From positions 91,840 through 155,839 of the forward strand of contig NZ_QKVM01000005.1 in assembly GCF_003231305.1 (NCBI RefSeq): a DNA stretch of 64,000 bases, given 5' to 3'. A program made the position numbers and the translations under genes. This document shows, piece after piece, positions 28,671 to 38,530 of the stretch (the stretch's first letter is position 1; each line of letters opens with the position of its first letter). A model generated the notes under the pieces. That model searched no databases, was not told the DNA's origin, and worked only from the letters and a program-made list of their open reading frames with translations. The stretch is from Pseudomonas sichuanensis (GTDB lineage: Bacteria > Pseudomonadota > Gammaproteobacteria > Pseudomonadales > Pseudomonadaceae).

Positions 28671-29410
28671 TTCTGAACTTCCTCGATCAGGGTTCCTTCA
28701 GCGCCGCCGTGCACGATGTTCAGCAGGGCGCCAGGCTTATTCATGTTGAAGACGCGCAGCGGCATCTTGTGGTCGCGGCACAGACAGATTGCCGTCAGGT
28801 CCATCACACCCAGCTTGCGATCCAGCACTTCATCGTAGGTCAGATGATCGAACTTCTCGGCATGCGGGTCTTTGAATGGATCTGCAGTGTATACACCATC
28901 GACCTTGGTTGCTTTCAATACTACGTCGGCATCGATTTCGATGGCGCGCAGGCAAGCGGCAGAGTCGGTGGTAAAGAACGGGTTGCCGGTGCCGGCGGCG
29001 AAGATCACGACTTCTTTCGCGTTCAGGTGGCGCATGGCTTTGCGGCGATCATAGTGATCGGTCACACCGACCATGGAGATTGCCGACATGACGATGGCGG
29101 TGATGTTCGCACGCTCCAGCGCGTCGCGCATGGCCAGGGCGTTCATCACGGTTGCCAGCATGCCCATGTGGTCGCCGGTGACACGGTCCATGCCGGCTGC
29201 ACTGAGCGCCGCACCACGGAACAGGTTGCCGCCACCGATCACCAGACCGACCTGGACACCGATACCGACCAGCTGGCCAACTTCCAGCGCCATGCGATCC
29301 AGGACCTTGGGGTCGATCCCGAACTCTTCCGAGCCCATCAGGGCCTCGCCGCTCAGTTTGAGTAGAATGCGTTTATAGCGAGCCTGATAACCACTGCCCT
29401 GCTGAGCCAT
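28667..29410 (-). CDS. pyrH: uridylate kinase PyrH
   Basis: PyrH phosphorylates UMP to UDP and is allosterically controlled by GTP and UTP. The 247-residue protein belongs to the amino-acid-kinase fold family, with [11 protein letters not shown] at the start, GGGNLFRG, and the [13 protein letters not shown] region. It is followed by frr with an overlap. Upstream, the 177-base gap to tsf is filled with consecutive inverted repeats that could modulate read-through from the ribosomal genes. Confidence 0.97.
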   Translation of the reverse strand: MAQQGSGYQARYKRILLKLSGEALMGSEEFGIDPKVLDRMALEVGQLVGIGVQVGLVIGGGNLFRGAALSAAGMDRVTGDHMGMLATVMNALAMRDALERANITAIVMSAISMVGVTDHYDRRKAMRHLNAKEVVIFAAGTGNPFFTTDSAACLRAIEIDADVVLKATKVDGVYTADPFKDPHAEKFDHLTYDEVLDRKLGVMDLTAICLCRDHKMPLRVFNMNKPGALLNIVHGGAEGTLIEEVQK

Positions 29411-29477
29411 TGCGAATCTCTCCTGCGGCGTTTGTAAAATTCTGGCGGGCTGTTTCAGCCTGCGCGTAACTCTAGCG

Positions 29478-29587
29478 TGACGCAGCTTCTGCGTCAGCGA
29501 GCAGCGGTTGGGTAAACCGCTGCCGCTTTGACAAAGAGGCTGCGCGCGTGAGCGGGCAGCCTCTTTGGGGCGACAGACGAGTCTGTC
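29478..29587. promoter_or_regulatory. array of four inverted repeats between tsf and pyrH
   Basis: Within 110 bases there are four separate perfect inverted repeats: GACAGAC-GA-GTCTGTC (29572-29587, touching the tsf stop), CAAAGAGGCTGC-N12-GCAGCCTCTTTG (29532-29567), GCAGCGGTT-N5-AACCGCTGC (29501-29523) and TGACGCAG-CTT-CTGCGTCA (29478-29496). None is followed by a strong T-run on the minus strand, so they look like mRNA stabilising, attenuating or processing structures. The first has only a two-base centre, so as RNA it would open to a four-base loop. Confidence 0.7.
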
Positions 29588-30451
29588 TTACTGCTTGGCA
29601 GCAGCCAGCTGAGCAGCAACTTCTTCAGCGAAGTTGTCGACTGGCTTCTCGATGCCTTCGCCTACTTTGAAGTAGGTGAAGGAAACGATTTCAGCACCGG
29701 CTTTCTTGGCCAGCTCGCCAACTTTGACTTCCGGGTTCATGACGAAGGCCTGCTCTTTCAGCGAGGCTTCGGCCTTGAACTTGGAAATGCGGCCGTTGAC
29801 CATGTTCTCAACGATATTTTCCGGCTTGCCGGCGATCTTGTCGGCGTTCAGCTGCAGGAAGACGTTCTTCTCGCGCTCGATGGCCTCGGCGGAGATTTCC
29901 GACGCATCCAGGAACTCTGGGTTCGAAGCTGCAACGTGCATGGCGATGTTCTTGGCCAGCTCGATGTCGCCGCCTTTCAGGACAACGACAGCACCGATCT
30001 TGTTGCCGTGCAGGTAGGCACCGACAACGTCACCCTCAACGCGCACCAGGCGACGGATGTTGACGTTCTCGCCGCACTTGGCAACCAGGGCTTCACGAGC
30101 GGCTTCGCGGGAAGCGATCAGCGGAGCGGCTTCGGTCAGCTTCTGAGCGAAGGCTTCTTCAACGCTTTCAGCGACGAAGTTCTTGAAGTCGTCTTGCAGG
30201 GCCAGGAAGTCGGTCTGCGAGTTCACTTCCAGCAGAACGGCGGCTTTACCGTCGGTCTTGACGGCGATAGCGCCTTCAGCGGCAACGTTGCCGGCTTTCT
30301 TGGCGGCCTTGATGGCGCCCGAAGCACGCATGTCGTCGATGGCTTTTTCGATGTCGCCGCCGGCCTTTTCCAGGGCCTTCTTGCAATCCATCATGCCTTC
30401 GCCGGTACGCTCGCGCAGTTCTTTGACCAGCGCTGCAGTAATTGCTGCCAT
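29588..30451 (-). CDS. tsf: elongation factor Ts
   Basis: EF-Ts is the guanine nucleotide exchange factor for EF-Tu. The 287-residue protein has an N-terminal UBA-like domain (about 1-50, with MDCKKALEKAGGD) and the exchange motif TDF at residues 80-82 in NSQTDFLA. It lies downstream of rpsB but behind a strong terminator, so much of its expression probably depends on read-through or its own promoter in the 188-base gap. Confidence 0.98.
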   Translation of the reverse strand: MAAITAALVKELRERTGEGMMDCKKALEKAGGDIEKAIDDMRASGAIKAAKKAGNVAAEGAIAVKTDGKAAVLLEVNSQTDFLALQDDFKNFVAESVEEAFAQKLTEAAPLIASREAAREALVAKCGENVNIRRLVRVEGDVVGAYLHGNKIGAVVVLKGGDIELAKNIAMHVAASNPEFLDASEISAEAIEREKNVFLQLNADKIAGKPENIVENMVNGRISKFKAEASLKEQAFVMNPEVKVGELAKKAGAEIVSFTYFKVGEGIEKPVDNFAEEVAAQLAAAKQ

Positions 30452-30585
30452 TTCAAAATCCTCTTGGAAAGTTTTTCAACCATTCCACCCGCTCTTCACG
30501 GGCGTTAAATTCTGCAAATCCGCTGCTTTTATGCATCAGCGCGCCCATGATGCGGGGCCGTTGCTGACAGCAGGATTTCAAGGTG

Positions 30586-30614
30586 GCAAAAAGGGGGCCT
30601 AGCCCCCTTTTTGC
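30586..30614 (-). terminator. intrinsic terminator after rpsB
   Basis: A perfect 13-base stem, GCAAAAAGGGGGC and GCCCCCTTTTTGC, with a three-base loop starts 25 bases after the rpsB stop. The GC-rich inner stem followed by TTTTT on the minus strand is a classic intrinsic terminator, with the U-tract paired to an upstream A-tract. It would partly uncouple tsf from rpsB. A smaller repeat GCATCA-N9-TGATGC lies at 30533-30553 on the tsf side. Confidence 0.85.
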
Positions 30615-30639
30615 GTGCCAAGTAGACGCTAAGCGTCAA

Positions 30640-31377
30640 TTACTCAGCAGCAGGTGCAGCCGCTTCTTCAACGTAGACTTCGGTGCCGCCAGCAACGTTG
30701 TTGCGGCCGCGGATGACGGCGTCAGCCATCGAAGTCATGTACAGCTCGATGGCGCGGATGGCGTCGTCGTTACCTGGAATGACGTAGTCAACGCCTTCTG
30801 GGCTGCTGTTGGTATCGACAACGCCGATAACCGGGATGCCCAGCTTGTTGGCTTCGGTGATCGCGATGCGCTCGTGATCAACGTCGATAACGAACAGTGC
30901 GTCAGGCAGACCGCCCATGTCCTTGATACCACCCAGGCTGCGGTCCAGTTTTTCCAGATCGCGCGAACGCATCAGGGCTTCTTTCTTGGTCAGCTTGGCG
31001 AAGGTGCCATCTTCGGCCTGGACTTCCAGGTCGCGCAGACGCTTGATCGAAGCACGAATGGTCTTGTAGTTGGTCAGCATGCCGCCCAACCAGCGGTGGT
31101 CAACGTATGGCGAACCGCAACGAGCTGCTTGCTCGGCGACGATCTTGCCGGCGGAACGCTTGGTGCCGACGAACATGATCTTGTTCTTGCCCTGGGCCAG
31201 GCGCTCGACGAACGACAGAGCGTCGTTGAACATCGGCAGGGTTTTTTCCAGGTTGATGATGTGGATCTTGTTGCGCGCGCCGAAAATGTACTTGCCCATT
31301 TTCGGGTTCCAGTAACGGGTCTGGTGGCCGAAGTGCACACCGGCCTTCAGCATATCGCGCATGTTGACTTGGGACAT
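30640..31377 (-). CDS. rpsB: 30S ribosomal protein S2
   Basis: S2 is a small-subunit protein that binds late in assembly at the head-body junction and is needed for S1 binding. The 245-residue protein has the family signatures [17 protein letters not shown] near the start and the long [16 protein letters not shown] coiled-coil insert. A strong terminator follows it and a structured leader precedes it, consistent with feedback control of rpsB-tsf by S2 known in E. coli. Confidence 0.98.
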   Translation of the reverse strand: MSQVNMRDMLKAGVHFGHQTRYWNPKMGKYIFGARNKIHIINLEKTLPMFNDALSFVERLAQGKNKIMFVGTKRSAGKIVAEQAARCGSPYVDHRWLGGMLTNYKTIRASIKRLRDLEVQAEDGTFAKLTKKEALMRSRDLEKLDRSLGGIKDMGGLPDALFVIDVDHERIAITEANKLGIPVIGVVDTNSSPEGVDYVIPGNDDAIRAIELYMTSMADAVIRGRNNVAGGTEVYVEEAAAPAAE

Positions 31378-31512
31378 GATAGTTCCTTGATAAGTCGGGT
31401 TGGGCCTCCACGCATCCCAATGACCAACCCGCGAATCCGTGGATTCGGAGCACCCAGGTCATCGTGTCGACACGTGTGTGGGTTTGAGCTTACGGAGGTC
31501 ATCCCCCGAAAG
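31378..31512 (-). promoter_or_regulatory. structured rpsB leader (candidate S2 autoregulatory element)
   Basis: The roughly 135 bases between the likely transcription start and the rpsB ATG contain three inverted repeats: CGTGTCGACACG (31463-31474), CGAATCC-GT-GGATTCG (31432-31447) and GGGTTGG/CCAACCC enclosing about 20 bases (31397-31430). Gamma-proteobacterial rpsB messages are known to carry an S2-responsive leader, and its length and position fit. Identity with that element is inferred, not shown. Confidence 0.5.
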
Positions 31513-31520
31513 CGGCGCAT

Positions 31521-31526
31521 TTTATA
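31521..31526 (-). promoter_or_regulatory. candidate rpsB -10 box TATAAA
   Basis: The minus strand reads GGTATAAAATGCG here, the best -10 match in the 348-base rpsB/map gap, about 145 bases before the rpsB start codon. The -35 partner is poor (TTCCGT at a 17-base spacing). The rest of the gap (31527-31725) holds a GGCCCC-GCTTT-GGGGCC hairpin at 31587-31603 and a plus-strand TAGAAT at 31668-31673 that could be the map -10 box. I see no gene in the gap. Confidence 0.45.
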
Positions 31527-31725
31527 CCACAGAGTACGAACGAACGGAACCCGCATGATGCTTCGTCCGTCAGCGGCTTTTGCAGCGGCCCCGCTTTGGG
31601 GCCAGAATGCCTTCAATAGACCGCCGGAACTACCGGTTTATCCCGACAGATCGCCACCGCGCTCTGTTAGAATCCGGCCTTTCCCGTTTGTTTGCGCCGT
31701 ACCCGGTGCCGTAGAGAGCCTGTTC

Positions 31726-32508
31726 ATGACCGTTACCATCAAGACTGCAGAAGACATCGAAAAGATGCGCATTGCCGGCCGCCTGGCCGCCGAAGTGCTG
31801 GAAATGATCGAAGCGCACGTCAAGCCCGGTGTCACCACCGAAGAGCTCGACCGCCTGTGCCATGACTACATCGTCAACGTCCAGCAGGCGATCCCGGCGC
31901 CGCTCAACTACAAAGGCTTCCCCAAGTCGATCTGCACCTCGATCAACCACGTGGTGTGCCACGGCATCCCCAACGAGAAGCCGCTCAAGGACGGTGACAC
32001 CATCAACATCGACGTCACCGTGATCAAGGACGGCTACCACGGCGACACCAGCCGCATGTTCCACGTCGGCACCGTCGCGCCGTGGGCCGAACGCCTGTCG
32101 CAGGTCACCCAGGAGTGCCTGTACAAGGCCATCGAGCTGGTCAAGCCGGGCTGCCGCCTGGGCGACATCGGCGAAGTGATCCAGAAACATGCCGAGAAGA
32201 ACGGTTTCTCGGTGGTCCGCGAGTTCTGCGGCCACGGCATCGGCAAGGTGTTCCACGAAGAGCCGCAGATCCTGCACTACGGTCGCGCCGGCACCGGCAT
32301 GGAGCTCAAGGAAGGCATGACCTTCACCATCGAGCCGATGATCAACCAGGGCAAGGCCGACACCAAGGTACTGGGCGACGGCTGGACCGCCATCACCAAG
32401 GACCGCAAGCTCTCCGCCCAGTGGGAACACACCCTGGTGGTGACCGCCACCGGCTACGAGGTGTTCACCCTGCGCAAGGACGACACCCTGCCGCGCACCT
32501 CGGCCTGA
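31726..32508 (+). CDS. map: type I methionine aminopeptidase
   Basis: Map removes the N-terminal methionine from nascent proteins. The 260-residue protein has all five metal ligands: D96, D107, H170, E203 and E234, in [26 protein letters not shown] and WEHTLVV. I chose the ATG at 31726, giving [16 protein letters not shown] long in-frame extension would run antisense through rpsB and is not coding. It is divergent from rpsB, as in most bacteria of this group, and glnD follows 25 bases later. Confidence 0.97.
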   Translation: MTVTIKTAEDIEKMRIAGRLAAEVLEMIEAHVKPGVTTEELDRLCHDYIVNVQQAIPAPLNYKGFPKSICTSINHVVCHGIPNEKPLKDGDTINIDVTVIKDGYHGDTSRMFHVGTVAPWAERLSQVTQECLYKAIELVKPGCRLGDIGEVIQKHAEKNGFSVVREFCGHGIGKVFHEEPQILHYGRAGTGMELKEGMTFTIEPMINQGKADTKVLGDGWTAITKDRKLSAQWEHTLVVTATGYEVFTLRKDDTLPRTSA

Positions 32509-32533
32509 TCTTCATACACAGGAACGCGACTCG

Positions 32534-35236
32534 ATGCCCCAGGTGGATCCCGAGCTGTTCGACCGTGGCCAGTTCCAGGCGGAACTGGCCCTCAAGGCAA
32601 GCCCCATCGCCGCTTTCAAGAAAGCCATTCGCATGGCCGGCGAGGTGCTCGACAAGCGTTTCCGTGAAGGCCGCGAGATTCGCCGGCTGATCGAGGACCG
32701 CGCCTGGTTCGTCGACAACATCCTGCAGCAGGCCTGGCAGCAGTTCAGCTGGGGCCCGGTGGACGGCATCGCCCTGGTGGCGGTCGGCGGCTACGGGCGT
32801 GGCGAGCTGCACCCCTGGTCGGACATCGACCTGCTGATCCTGCTCGACGCCGCCGAGCACGAGCAGTACCGCGACGCCATCGAGCGCTTCCTCACCCTGC
32901 TGTGGGACATCGGCCTGGAAGTCGGCCAGAGCGTGCGCACCGTGGACGAGTGCGCCGAGCAGGCCCGGGCCGACCTCACGGTCATCACCAACCTGATGGA
33001 AAGCCGCACCATTGCCGGCCCCGAGCCGCTGCGCCAGCGCATGCTGGAAGTCACCAGCACCGCGCACATGTGGCCGAGCAAGGAGTTCTTCCTGGCCAAG
33101 CGCGCCGAACTCAAGGCGCGCCACCACAAGTACAACGACACCGAGTACAACCTCGAGCCCAATGTCAAAGGTGGGCCCGGCGGCCTGCGCGACATCCAGA
33201 CCGTGCTATGGGTGGCTCGTCGCCAGTACGGCACCCTGAACCTGCACGCGCTGGCCGGCGAGGGCTTCCTGCTGGAGAGCGAGAACGAGTTGCTGGCCTC
33301 GTCGCAGGCCTTCCTCTGGCGCGTGCGCTACGCCCTGCACATGCTCGCCGGGCGCGCCGAAGATCGCCTGCTGTTCGACCACCAGCGCAGCATCGCCACG
33401 TTGCTGGGCTACAGCGACGAAAACCCCAAGCGCGCCATCGAGCAGTTCATGCAGCAGTACTACCGGGTGGTGATGAGCATCAGCCAGTTGTGCGACCTGA
33501 TCATCCAGCACTTCGAGGAAGTGATCCTCGCCGATGACGACAGTGGCAGCACCACACCGCTCAATGCCCGCTTCCGCCTGCACGACGGCTATATAGAAGC
33601 CGTAAGCCCCAACGTGTTCCGCCGCACCCCGTTCGCCATGCTCGAGATCTTCGTGCTGATGGCCCAACACCCCGAAATCAAGGGGGTACGCGCCGACACC
33701 GTGCGCCTGCTGCGCGAACACCGCCACCTGATCGACGACAAGTTCCGCCACGACATTCGCAACACCAGCCTGTTCATCGAGTTGTTCAAGTGCGAGATCG
33801 GCATCCACCGCAACCTGCGACGGATGAACCGCTACGGCATTCTCGGCCGCTACCTGCCGGAATTCGGCCTGATCGTCGGGCAGATGCAGCACGACCTGTT
33901 CCACATTTATACGGTCGACGCGCACACCCTCAACCTGATCAAGCACCTGCGCAAACTGCAGTACACCCCGGTGTCGGAAAAATTCCCGCTGGCCAGCAAG
34001 CTCATGGGCCGCCTGCCCAAACCCGAGCTGATCTACCTGGCCGGGCTGTACCATGACATCGGCAAGGGCCGCCAGGGCGACCACTCCGAGCTGGGCGCCG
34101 TCGACGCGCAAGCGTTCTGCGAGCGCCACCAGCTACCCGCCTGGGACAGCCGCCTGATCGTCTGGCTGGTGCTGAACCACCTGGTGATGTCCACCACCGC
34201 CCAGCGCAAGGACCTCTCCGACCCACAGGTGATCAACGATTTCGCCCTGCATGTCGGCGACGAGACACGCCTGGACTACCTCTACGTGCTGACCGTGGCC
34301 GACATCAACGCCACCAACCCCAGCCTGTGGAACTCCTGGCGTGCCAGCCTGCTGCGCCAGCTCTACACCGAGACCAAGCGCGCGCTGCGCCGCGGCCTGG
34401 AAAACCCGCTGGACCGCGAAGAGCAGATTCGTCAGACGCAAACCGCTGCACTGGACATCCTGGTGCGCGAGGGCACCGATCCGGACGACGTGGAGCAGCT
34501 CTGGTCGCAGCTAGGCGATGACTATTTCCTCAAGCACAACGCCGCCGACGTGGCCTGGCACTCCGACGCGATCCTTCAGCAGCCGGCCGATGGCGGCCCG
34601 CTGGTGCTGATCAAGGAGACCACCCAGCGCGAGTTCGAGGGCGGCACGCAGATCTTCATCTACGCCCCCGACCAGCACGACTTCTTCGCCGTGACCGTCG
34701 CCGCGATGTCGCAGCTCAACCTGAACATCCATGACGCGCGCATCATCACTTCGAGCAGCCAGTTCACCCTCGACACCTACATCGTGCTCGACAACGACGG
34801 CGGCTCGATCGGCAACAACCCGCAGCGGGTCAAACAGATCCGCGACGGCCTGACCGAAGCCCTGCGCAACCCCGAGGACTACCCGACCATCATCCAGCGC
34901 CGGGTGCCGCGCCAGCTCAAGCATTTCGACTTTCCACCCCAGGTGACCATCCTCAACGACGCCCAGCGCCCGGTGACCATCCTCGAGATCACCGCCCCCG
35001 ACCGCCCTGGCTTGCTGGCACGGATCGGGCGGATTTTCCTGGAGTTCGACCTGTCGCTGCAAAACGCCAAGATCGCCACCCTGGGCGAACGCGTGGAAGA
35101 CGTGTTCTTCATCACCGATGCCGACAACCAGCCGCTGTCCGACCCGCAGCTGTGCAGCCGCCTGCAGGAAGCCATCGTCCAGCAGCTGCAGGCCGGCCAG
35201 GCCAGCGACGCCAGCCCTACCCGCATGACCTTTTGA
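32534..35236 (+). CDS. glnD: [protein-PII] uridylyltransferase / uridylyl-removing enzyme GlnD
   Basis: GlnD senses glutamine and adds or removes UMP on PII proteins (GlnB/GlnK), controlling glutamine synthetase and nitrogen regulation. The 900-residue protein has an N-terminal nucleotidyltransferase domain with [18 protein letters not shown] (metal-binding D97 and D99), a GlnD linker helical region, an HD hydrolase domain with YHDIGKG near residue 506, and two C-terminal ACT domains (about 705-780 and 810-890). The order map-glnD-dapC is conserved in Pseudomonas. Confidence 0.97.
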   Translation: MPQVDPELFDRGQFQAELALKASPIAAFKKAIRMAGEVLDKRFREGREIRRLIEDRAWFVDNILQQAWQQFSWGPVDGIALVAVGGYGRGELHPWSDIDLLILLDAAEHEQYRDAIERFLTLLWDIGLEVGQSVRTVDECAEQARADLTVITNLMESRTIAGPEPLRQRMLEVTSTAHMWPSKEFFLAKRAELKARHHKYNDTEYNLEPNVKGGPGGLRDIQTVLWVARRQYGTLNLHALAGEGFLLESENELLASSQAFLWRVRYALHMLAGRAEDRLLFDHQRSIATLLGYSDENPKRAIEQFMQQYYRVVMSISQLCDLIIQHFEEVILADDDSGSTTPLNARFRLHDGYIEAVSPNVFRRTPFAMLEIFVLMAQHPEIKGVRADTVRLLREHRHLIDDKFRHDIRNTSLFIELFKCEIGIHRNLRRMNRYGILGRYLPEFGLIVGQMQHDLFHIYTVDAHTLNLIKHLRKLQYTPVSEKFPLASKLMGRLPKPELIYLAGLYHDIGKGRQGDHSELGAVDAQAFCERHQLPAWDSRLIVWLVLNHLVMSTTAQRKDLSDPQVINDFALHVGDETRLDYLYVLTVADINATNPSLWNSWRASLLRQLYTETKRALRRGLENPLDREEQIRQTQTAALDILVREGTDPDDVEQLWSQLGDDYFLKHNAADVAWHSDAILQQPADGGPLVLIKETTQREFEGGTQIFIYAPDQHDFFAVTVAAMSQLNLNIHDARIITSSSQFTLDTYIVLDNDGGSIGNNPQRVKQIRDGLTEALRNPEDYPTIIQRRVPRQLKHFDFPPQVTILNDAQRPVTILEITAPDRPGLLARIGRIFLEFDLSLQNAKIATLGERVEDVFFITDADNQPLSDPQLCSRLQEAIVQQLQAGQASDASPTRMTF

Positions 35237-35257
35237 CGATTACGAGACCTTGCGCCG

Positions 35258-36457
35258 ATGAACCATGCCTTGACCCAGCTTCAGCCCTACCCGTTCGAGA
35301 AACTGCGCGCCCTGCTGGGCACCGTACAACCGGCAGCGGACAAACGCGCCATCGCCCTGTCGATCGGTGAGCCGAAGCATGCATCGCCGGCATTCGTCGC
35401 CCAAGCCATGGCCGACAACCTCGACAAGCTGGCGGTGTACCCGAGCACGATCGGCCTGCCCGCCCTGCGCCAGGCCATCGGCCAGTGGTGTGAGCGGCGT
35501 TTCGGCGTGCCGGCCGGCTGGCTCGATGCCGACCGCCACATCCTGCCGGTCAACGGCACCCGCGAGGCGCTGTTCGCCTTCACCCAGGCCGTTGTCAACC
35601 GTGCCGATGACGGCCTGGTGGTCAGCCCCAACCCGTTCTACCAGATCTACGAAGGCGCGGCGCTGCTGGCCGGCGCCACCCCGCATTACCTGCCGTGCCT
35701 GGAAAGCAACGGCTTCAACCCCGACTTCGACGCCGTGCCGGCCGAAGTGTGGAAGCGCTGCCAGATCCTGTTCCTGTGCTCGCCGGGCAACCCCACCGGT
35801 GCGCTGGTGCCGATGGACACCCTGAAGAAGCTGATCGCCCTGGCCGACGAGCACGATTTCGTGATCGCCGCCGACGAGTGCTACAGCGAGCTGTACTTCG
35901 ACGAAGACGCACCGCCACCGGGCCTGCTGAGCGCCTGCGCGGAGCTGGGCCGCAGTGACTTCAAGCGCTGCGTGGTGTTCCACAGCCTGTCCAAGCGCTC
36001 CAACCTGCCAGGCCTGCGCTCGGGCTTCGTCGCCGGCGATGCCAGCATCATCAAGCCGTTCTTGCTGTACCGCACCTACCACGGCTGCGCCATGCCCGTG
36101 CAGACCCAACTGGCCAGCGTCGCCGCCTGGCAGGACGAGGCCCATGTGCGCGAGAACCGCGACCAGTACCGCGCCAAGTACGATGCCGTGCTCGACATCC
36201 TGCAGCCGGTGATGGACGTTCAGCGCCCGGACGGCAGCTTCTACCTGTGGGCCAAGGTGCCGGGCAGCGACGATGCCGCCTTCACCCGCGACCTGTTCGA
36301 AGCCGAGCACGTGACCGTGGTGCCGGGCTCGTACCTGTCTCGCGAAGTGGATGGCGTCAACCCGGGTGCCGGGCGCGTGCGCATGGCGCTGGTCGCGCCG
36401 CTGGCTGAGTGCATCGAAGCGGCGGAGCGGATCCGCACCTTCCTGCAGCGCCGTTGA
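35258..36457 (+). CDS. dapC: succinyldiaminopimelate transaminase DapC
   Basis: DapC transaminates N-succinyl-2-amino-6-oxopimelate to N-succinyl-LL-diaminopimelate in the succinylase branch of lysine and peptidoglycan synthesis. The 399-residue class I aminotransferase has the PLP lysine K246 in SLSKRSNLPGLRSG and the SPGNPTGALV motif. It lies 21 bases after glnD. The assignment to DapC rather than a general aspartate aminotransferase rests on the MNHALTQLQPYPFEKLR start and on neighbours; dapD and dapE are in the same window. Confidence 0.92.
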   Translation: MNHALTQLQPYPFEKLRALLGTVQPAADKRAIALSIGEPKHASPAFVAQAMADNLDKLAVYPSTIGLPALRQAIGQWCERRFGVPAGWLDADRHILPVNGTREALFAFTQAVVNRADDGLVVSPNPFYQIYEGAALLAGATPHYLPCLESNGFNPDFDAVPAEVWKRCQILFLCSPGNPTGALVPMDTLKKLIALADEHDFVIAADECYSELYFDEDAPPPGLLSACAELGRSDFKRCVVFHSLSKRSNLPGLRSGFVAGDASIIKPFLLYRTYHGCAMPVQTQLASVAAWQDEAHVRENRDQYRAKYDAVLDILQPVMDVQRPDGSFYLWAKVPGSDDAAFTRDLFEAEHVTVVPGSYLSREVDGVNPGAGRVRMALVAPLAECIEAAERIRTFLQRR

Positions 36458-36534
36458 TCGTACGGGGCCGCGATTCGTCACTGCGACAAGCCGGCTCCCG
36501 CCAGGCTCGCCCCTTCCAAAGGCCAGCGCTGTAC

Positions 36535-36561
36535 CTGTGGGAGCGGGCTTGCCCGCGAACG
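36535..36561. repeat. single REP copy
   Basis: One REP copy (CCTGTGGGAGCGGGC, TTGCCCGCGAA) lies in the 142-base gap between the convergent dapC and antiporter genes. No clear inverted partner was found; the nearest candidate around 36487-36505 is degenerate. Its stem loop TT-G combines features of the two subtypes seen elsewhere in the window. Confidence 0.75.
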
Positions 36562-36599
36562 CGGGTGCGGCCCGTGCCAGGCAGCTGCGCCCCGGCCGG

Positions 36600-38246
36600 C
36601 TAGCGAACCTGCCCCAGCTTCGCCTCGCTCAGGTCCAGTTCACCCAGCACCTGACGCACCACCTCATCCCCCACGCGATGCTGACGATGTAAGTTGTACA
36701 GCTCCAGCCGCTGGGCGCGCAGTGCCCGCACGCGCAGGCGACGCTCCAGCAGGTCCATCTGCTCGGCCAGGGCACGGGCCTCAGCGCTGTCGTTGTAACT
36801 GTCGAGCTCATCCCGGTACTCAGCCATCAACCGCGCCTTGAGCTCGACCGCCAAGGCGGCCTGGGCGGCGTCCTGCGGTGCATTGGTGTCGATCACTTCT
36901 TCGGCTTCCAGCGCATGGATCGCCGCCTCGACAGTGCGCCTCCAGGCTTCCTGCACCTCTTGATGCAGCCGCTCATCCGGGCTCTTGGTCACACCGCGCA
37001 GCAGGATGGGCAAGGCAATCACGGCACTGACCAGCGACAACAGAATCACCCCCGCGGCAATGAAGATCAGCAGGTCACGCTCAGGGAAGGCCTGCCCGGC
37101 CCCGATCAGCAACGGAATCGACATCACGCCGGCCAAGGTCACCGCCCCGCGTACCCCACCCAGGGTCAACAGCCAGCACGACCGCGCGGTCGGCATCAGC
37201 ACCAGCGCCGGCTTGCCGCGCCAGCGCCGCACCACGCCAATGGCACGCCAGATGCTCTGCACCCAGACGAAGCGCAGCAACACAAGCGCGGCGAAAATCG
37301 CCAACACGTCCAGACAACGCCAGGCCAACGCCGGCCAGACGGTCGGCTCATGGCTGACCACCGCCTTGATGATGTCTGGCAATTGCAGGCCCAGCAGCAG
37401 GAAAATCAGGCCATTGAAGGCGAATTCGAGCAACGACCAGACACTGCGGTTGAGCAGGCGCGTGCTGGTCTGGCGTGGCAGCAGGTCGAGCCAGCTCTGC
37501 ATCATGCCGGCGGCCACCGCCGAAAGAATGCCCGACACCCCAAGGCGCTCGGCCAGTACATAGGCGGCGAACGGCAACAGCAGCATGAACACCACGTGGG
37601 TGGCCGGGTCGTCCCAGCCGCGGGTGATCATCCACATGCGCAGGCGCCCCACCAGCCAGCTCAGCACCACCCCCACCGCCAGGCCGCCAAGGGCGACAAG
37701 GACGAAGGTGAGGCTGGCTTCGGTCAGCGAGAACACCCCGGTGATGGCCGCGACCAGGGCGAACTTGAAGGTCACCAGGCCCGAGGCGTCGTTCATCAGC
37801 GCCTCGCCCTGGAGCATGTGCATCAACGGCGTGGGCAAGCGATCCTGGGCGATGGCCGAGACCGCCACGGCATCGGTGGGCGACAACACCGCCGCCAGGG
37901 CGAAGGCGACAGCCAAGGGGATACTCGGCAGCAACCAGTGGATGAAGTAACCGGCGCCGACCACGGTGAACAGCACCAGCCCCACCGCCAGCGCCACCAC
38001 CGGCCCGCGGATGCGCCACAGCTCGCGCTTGGGCATGCGCCAGCCATCGGCGAACAGTAGCGGCGGCAGGAACAGGAACAGGAACAGTTCCGGGTCCAGC
38101 GCCACGTGCAGGCCCAGGGTGGGCCAGGCCAGCAAGGCGCCTGCGCCGATCTGCACCAACGGCAACGGCAGCGGCACCACCCGCCCCACCAGTTTCGACA
38201 GGCTCACCAGCATCAGCAGGATTAGGACGGTATAGGCTGACTGCAT
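36600..38246 (-). CDS. CPA1-family Na+/H+ antiporter
   Basis: This is an inner-membrane monovalent cation/proton antiporter. The 548-residue protein has about twelve transmembrane helices. It shows the CPA1 motifs LSPTDAVAVSA (P123-T124-D125) and GEALMNDASGL, where N152-D153 is the asparagine-aspartate pair of electroneutral exchangers. The last 150 or so residues are charged and helical (ALEAEEVID, LDSYNDSAEARALAEQMDLLERR) and probably cytosolic. I chose the ATG at 38246, which gives a normal first membrane segment. It is a single gene, convergent with dapC, and the position matches the antiporter beside dapC in P. aeruginosa. Ion specificity cannot be read. Confidence 0.9.
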   Translation of the reverse strand: MQSAYTVLILLMLVSLSKLVGRVVPLPLPLVQIGAGALLAWPTLGLHVALDPELFLFLFLPPLLFADGWRMPKRELWRIRGPVVALAVGLVLFTVVGAGYFIHWLLPSIPLAVAFALAAVLSPTDAVAVSAIAQDRLPTPLMHMLQGEALMNDASGLVTFKFALVAAITGVFSLTEASLTFVLVALGGLAVGVVLSWLVGRLRMWMITRGWDDPATHVVFMLLLPFAAYVLAERLGVSGILSAVAAGMMQSWLDLLPRQTSTRLLNRSVWSLLEFAFNGLIFLLLGLQLPDIIKAVVSHEPTVWPALAWRCLDVLAIFAALVLLRFVWVQSIWRAIGVVRRWRGKPALVLMPTARSCWLLTLGGVRGAVTLAGVMSIPLLIGAGQAFPERDLLIFIAAGVILLSLVSAVIALPILLRGVTKSPDERLHQEVQEAWRRTVEAAIHALEAEEVIDTNAPQDAAQAALAVELKARLMAEYRDELDSYNDSAEARALAEQMDLLERRLRVRALRAQRLELYNLHRQHRVGDEVVRQVLGELDLSEAKLGQVR

Positions 38247-38530
38247 CGGCAAAGCTTCCTGTGTAATCGAAACAACGACAGCGGGGGCGAAACATCGCCT
38301 TTGAAACAATATGTTAGCGGCGACCGGCTATGCTGGACCGCTCCACGATAGTCGCAGCCAGGCCAAGAATATGTAACACAATGCTACCCATACGCGAATG
38401 ACACACCTCAAGCCGTGCCTTCTGGCCCGCAGCCGTGGCGCCAGCACCCTTGATATCGCATAATCGCCCCCACCCAGTTTTCAAGGAGCATCGGGGACGC
38501 CCGGCCAGGCCCGGCAGCCCCAGGCATTCA

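Noticed and set aside
30583..31725. N-terminal extension of the map frame
   Set aside because: It is antisense to rpsB and its terminator; map orthologues start at the ATG at 31726.
38459..38464. sigma-54 site near the ArsC-like gene
   Set aside because: The local TGGCGC is not followed by the required TTGC at the right spacing; only a weak sigma-70 -10 match is present.
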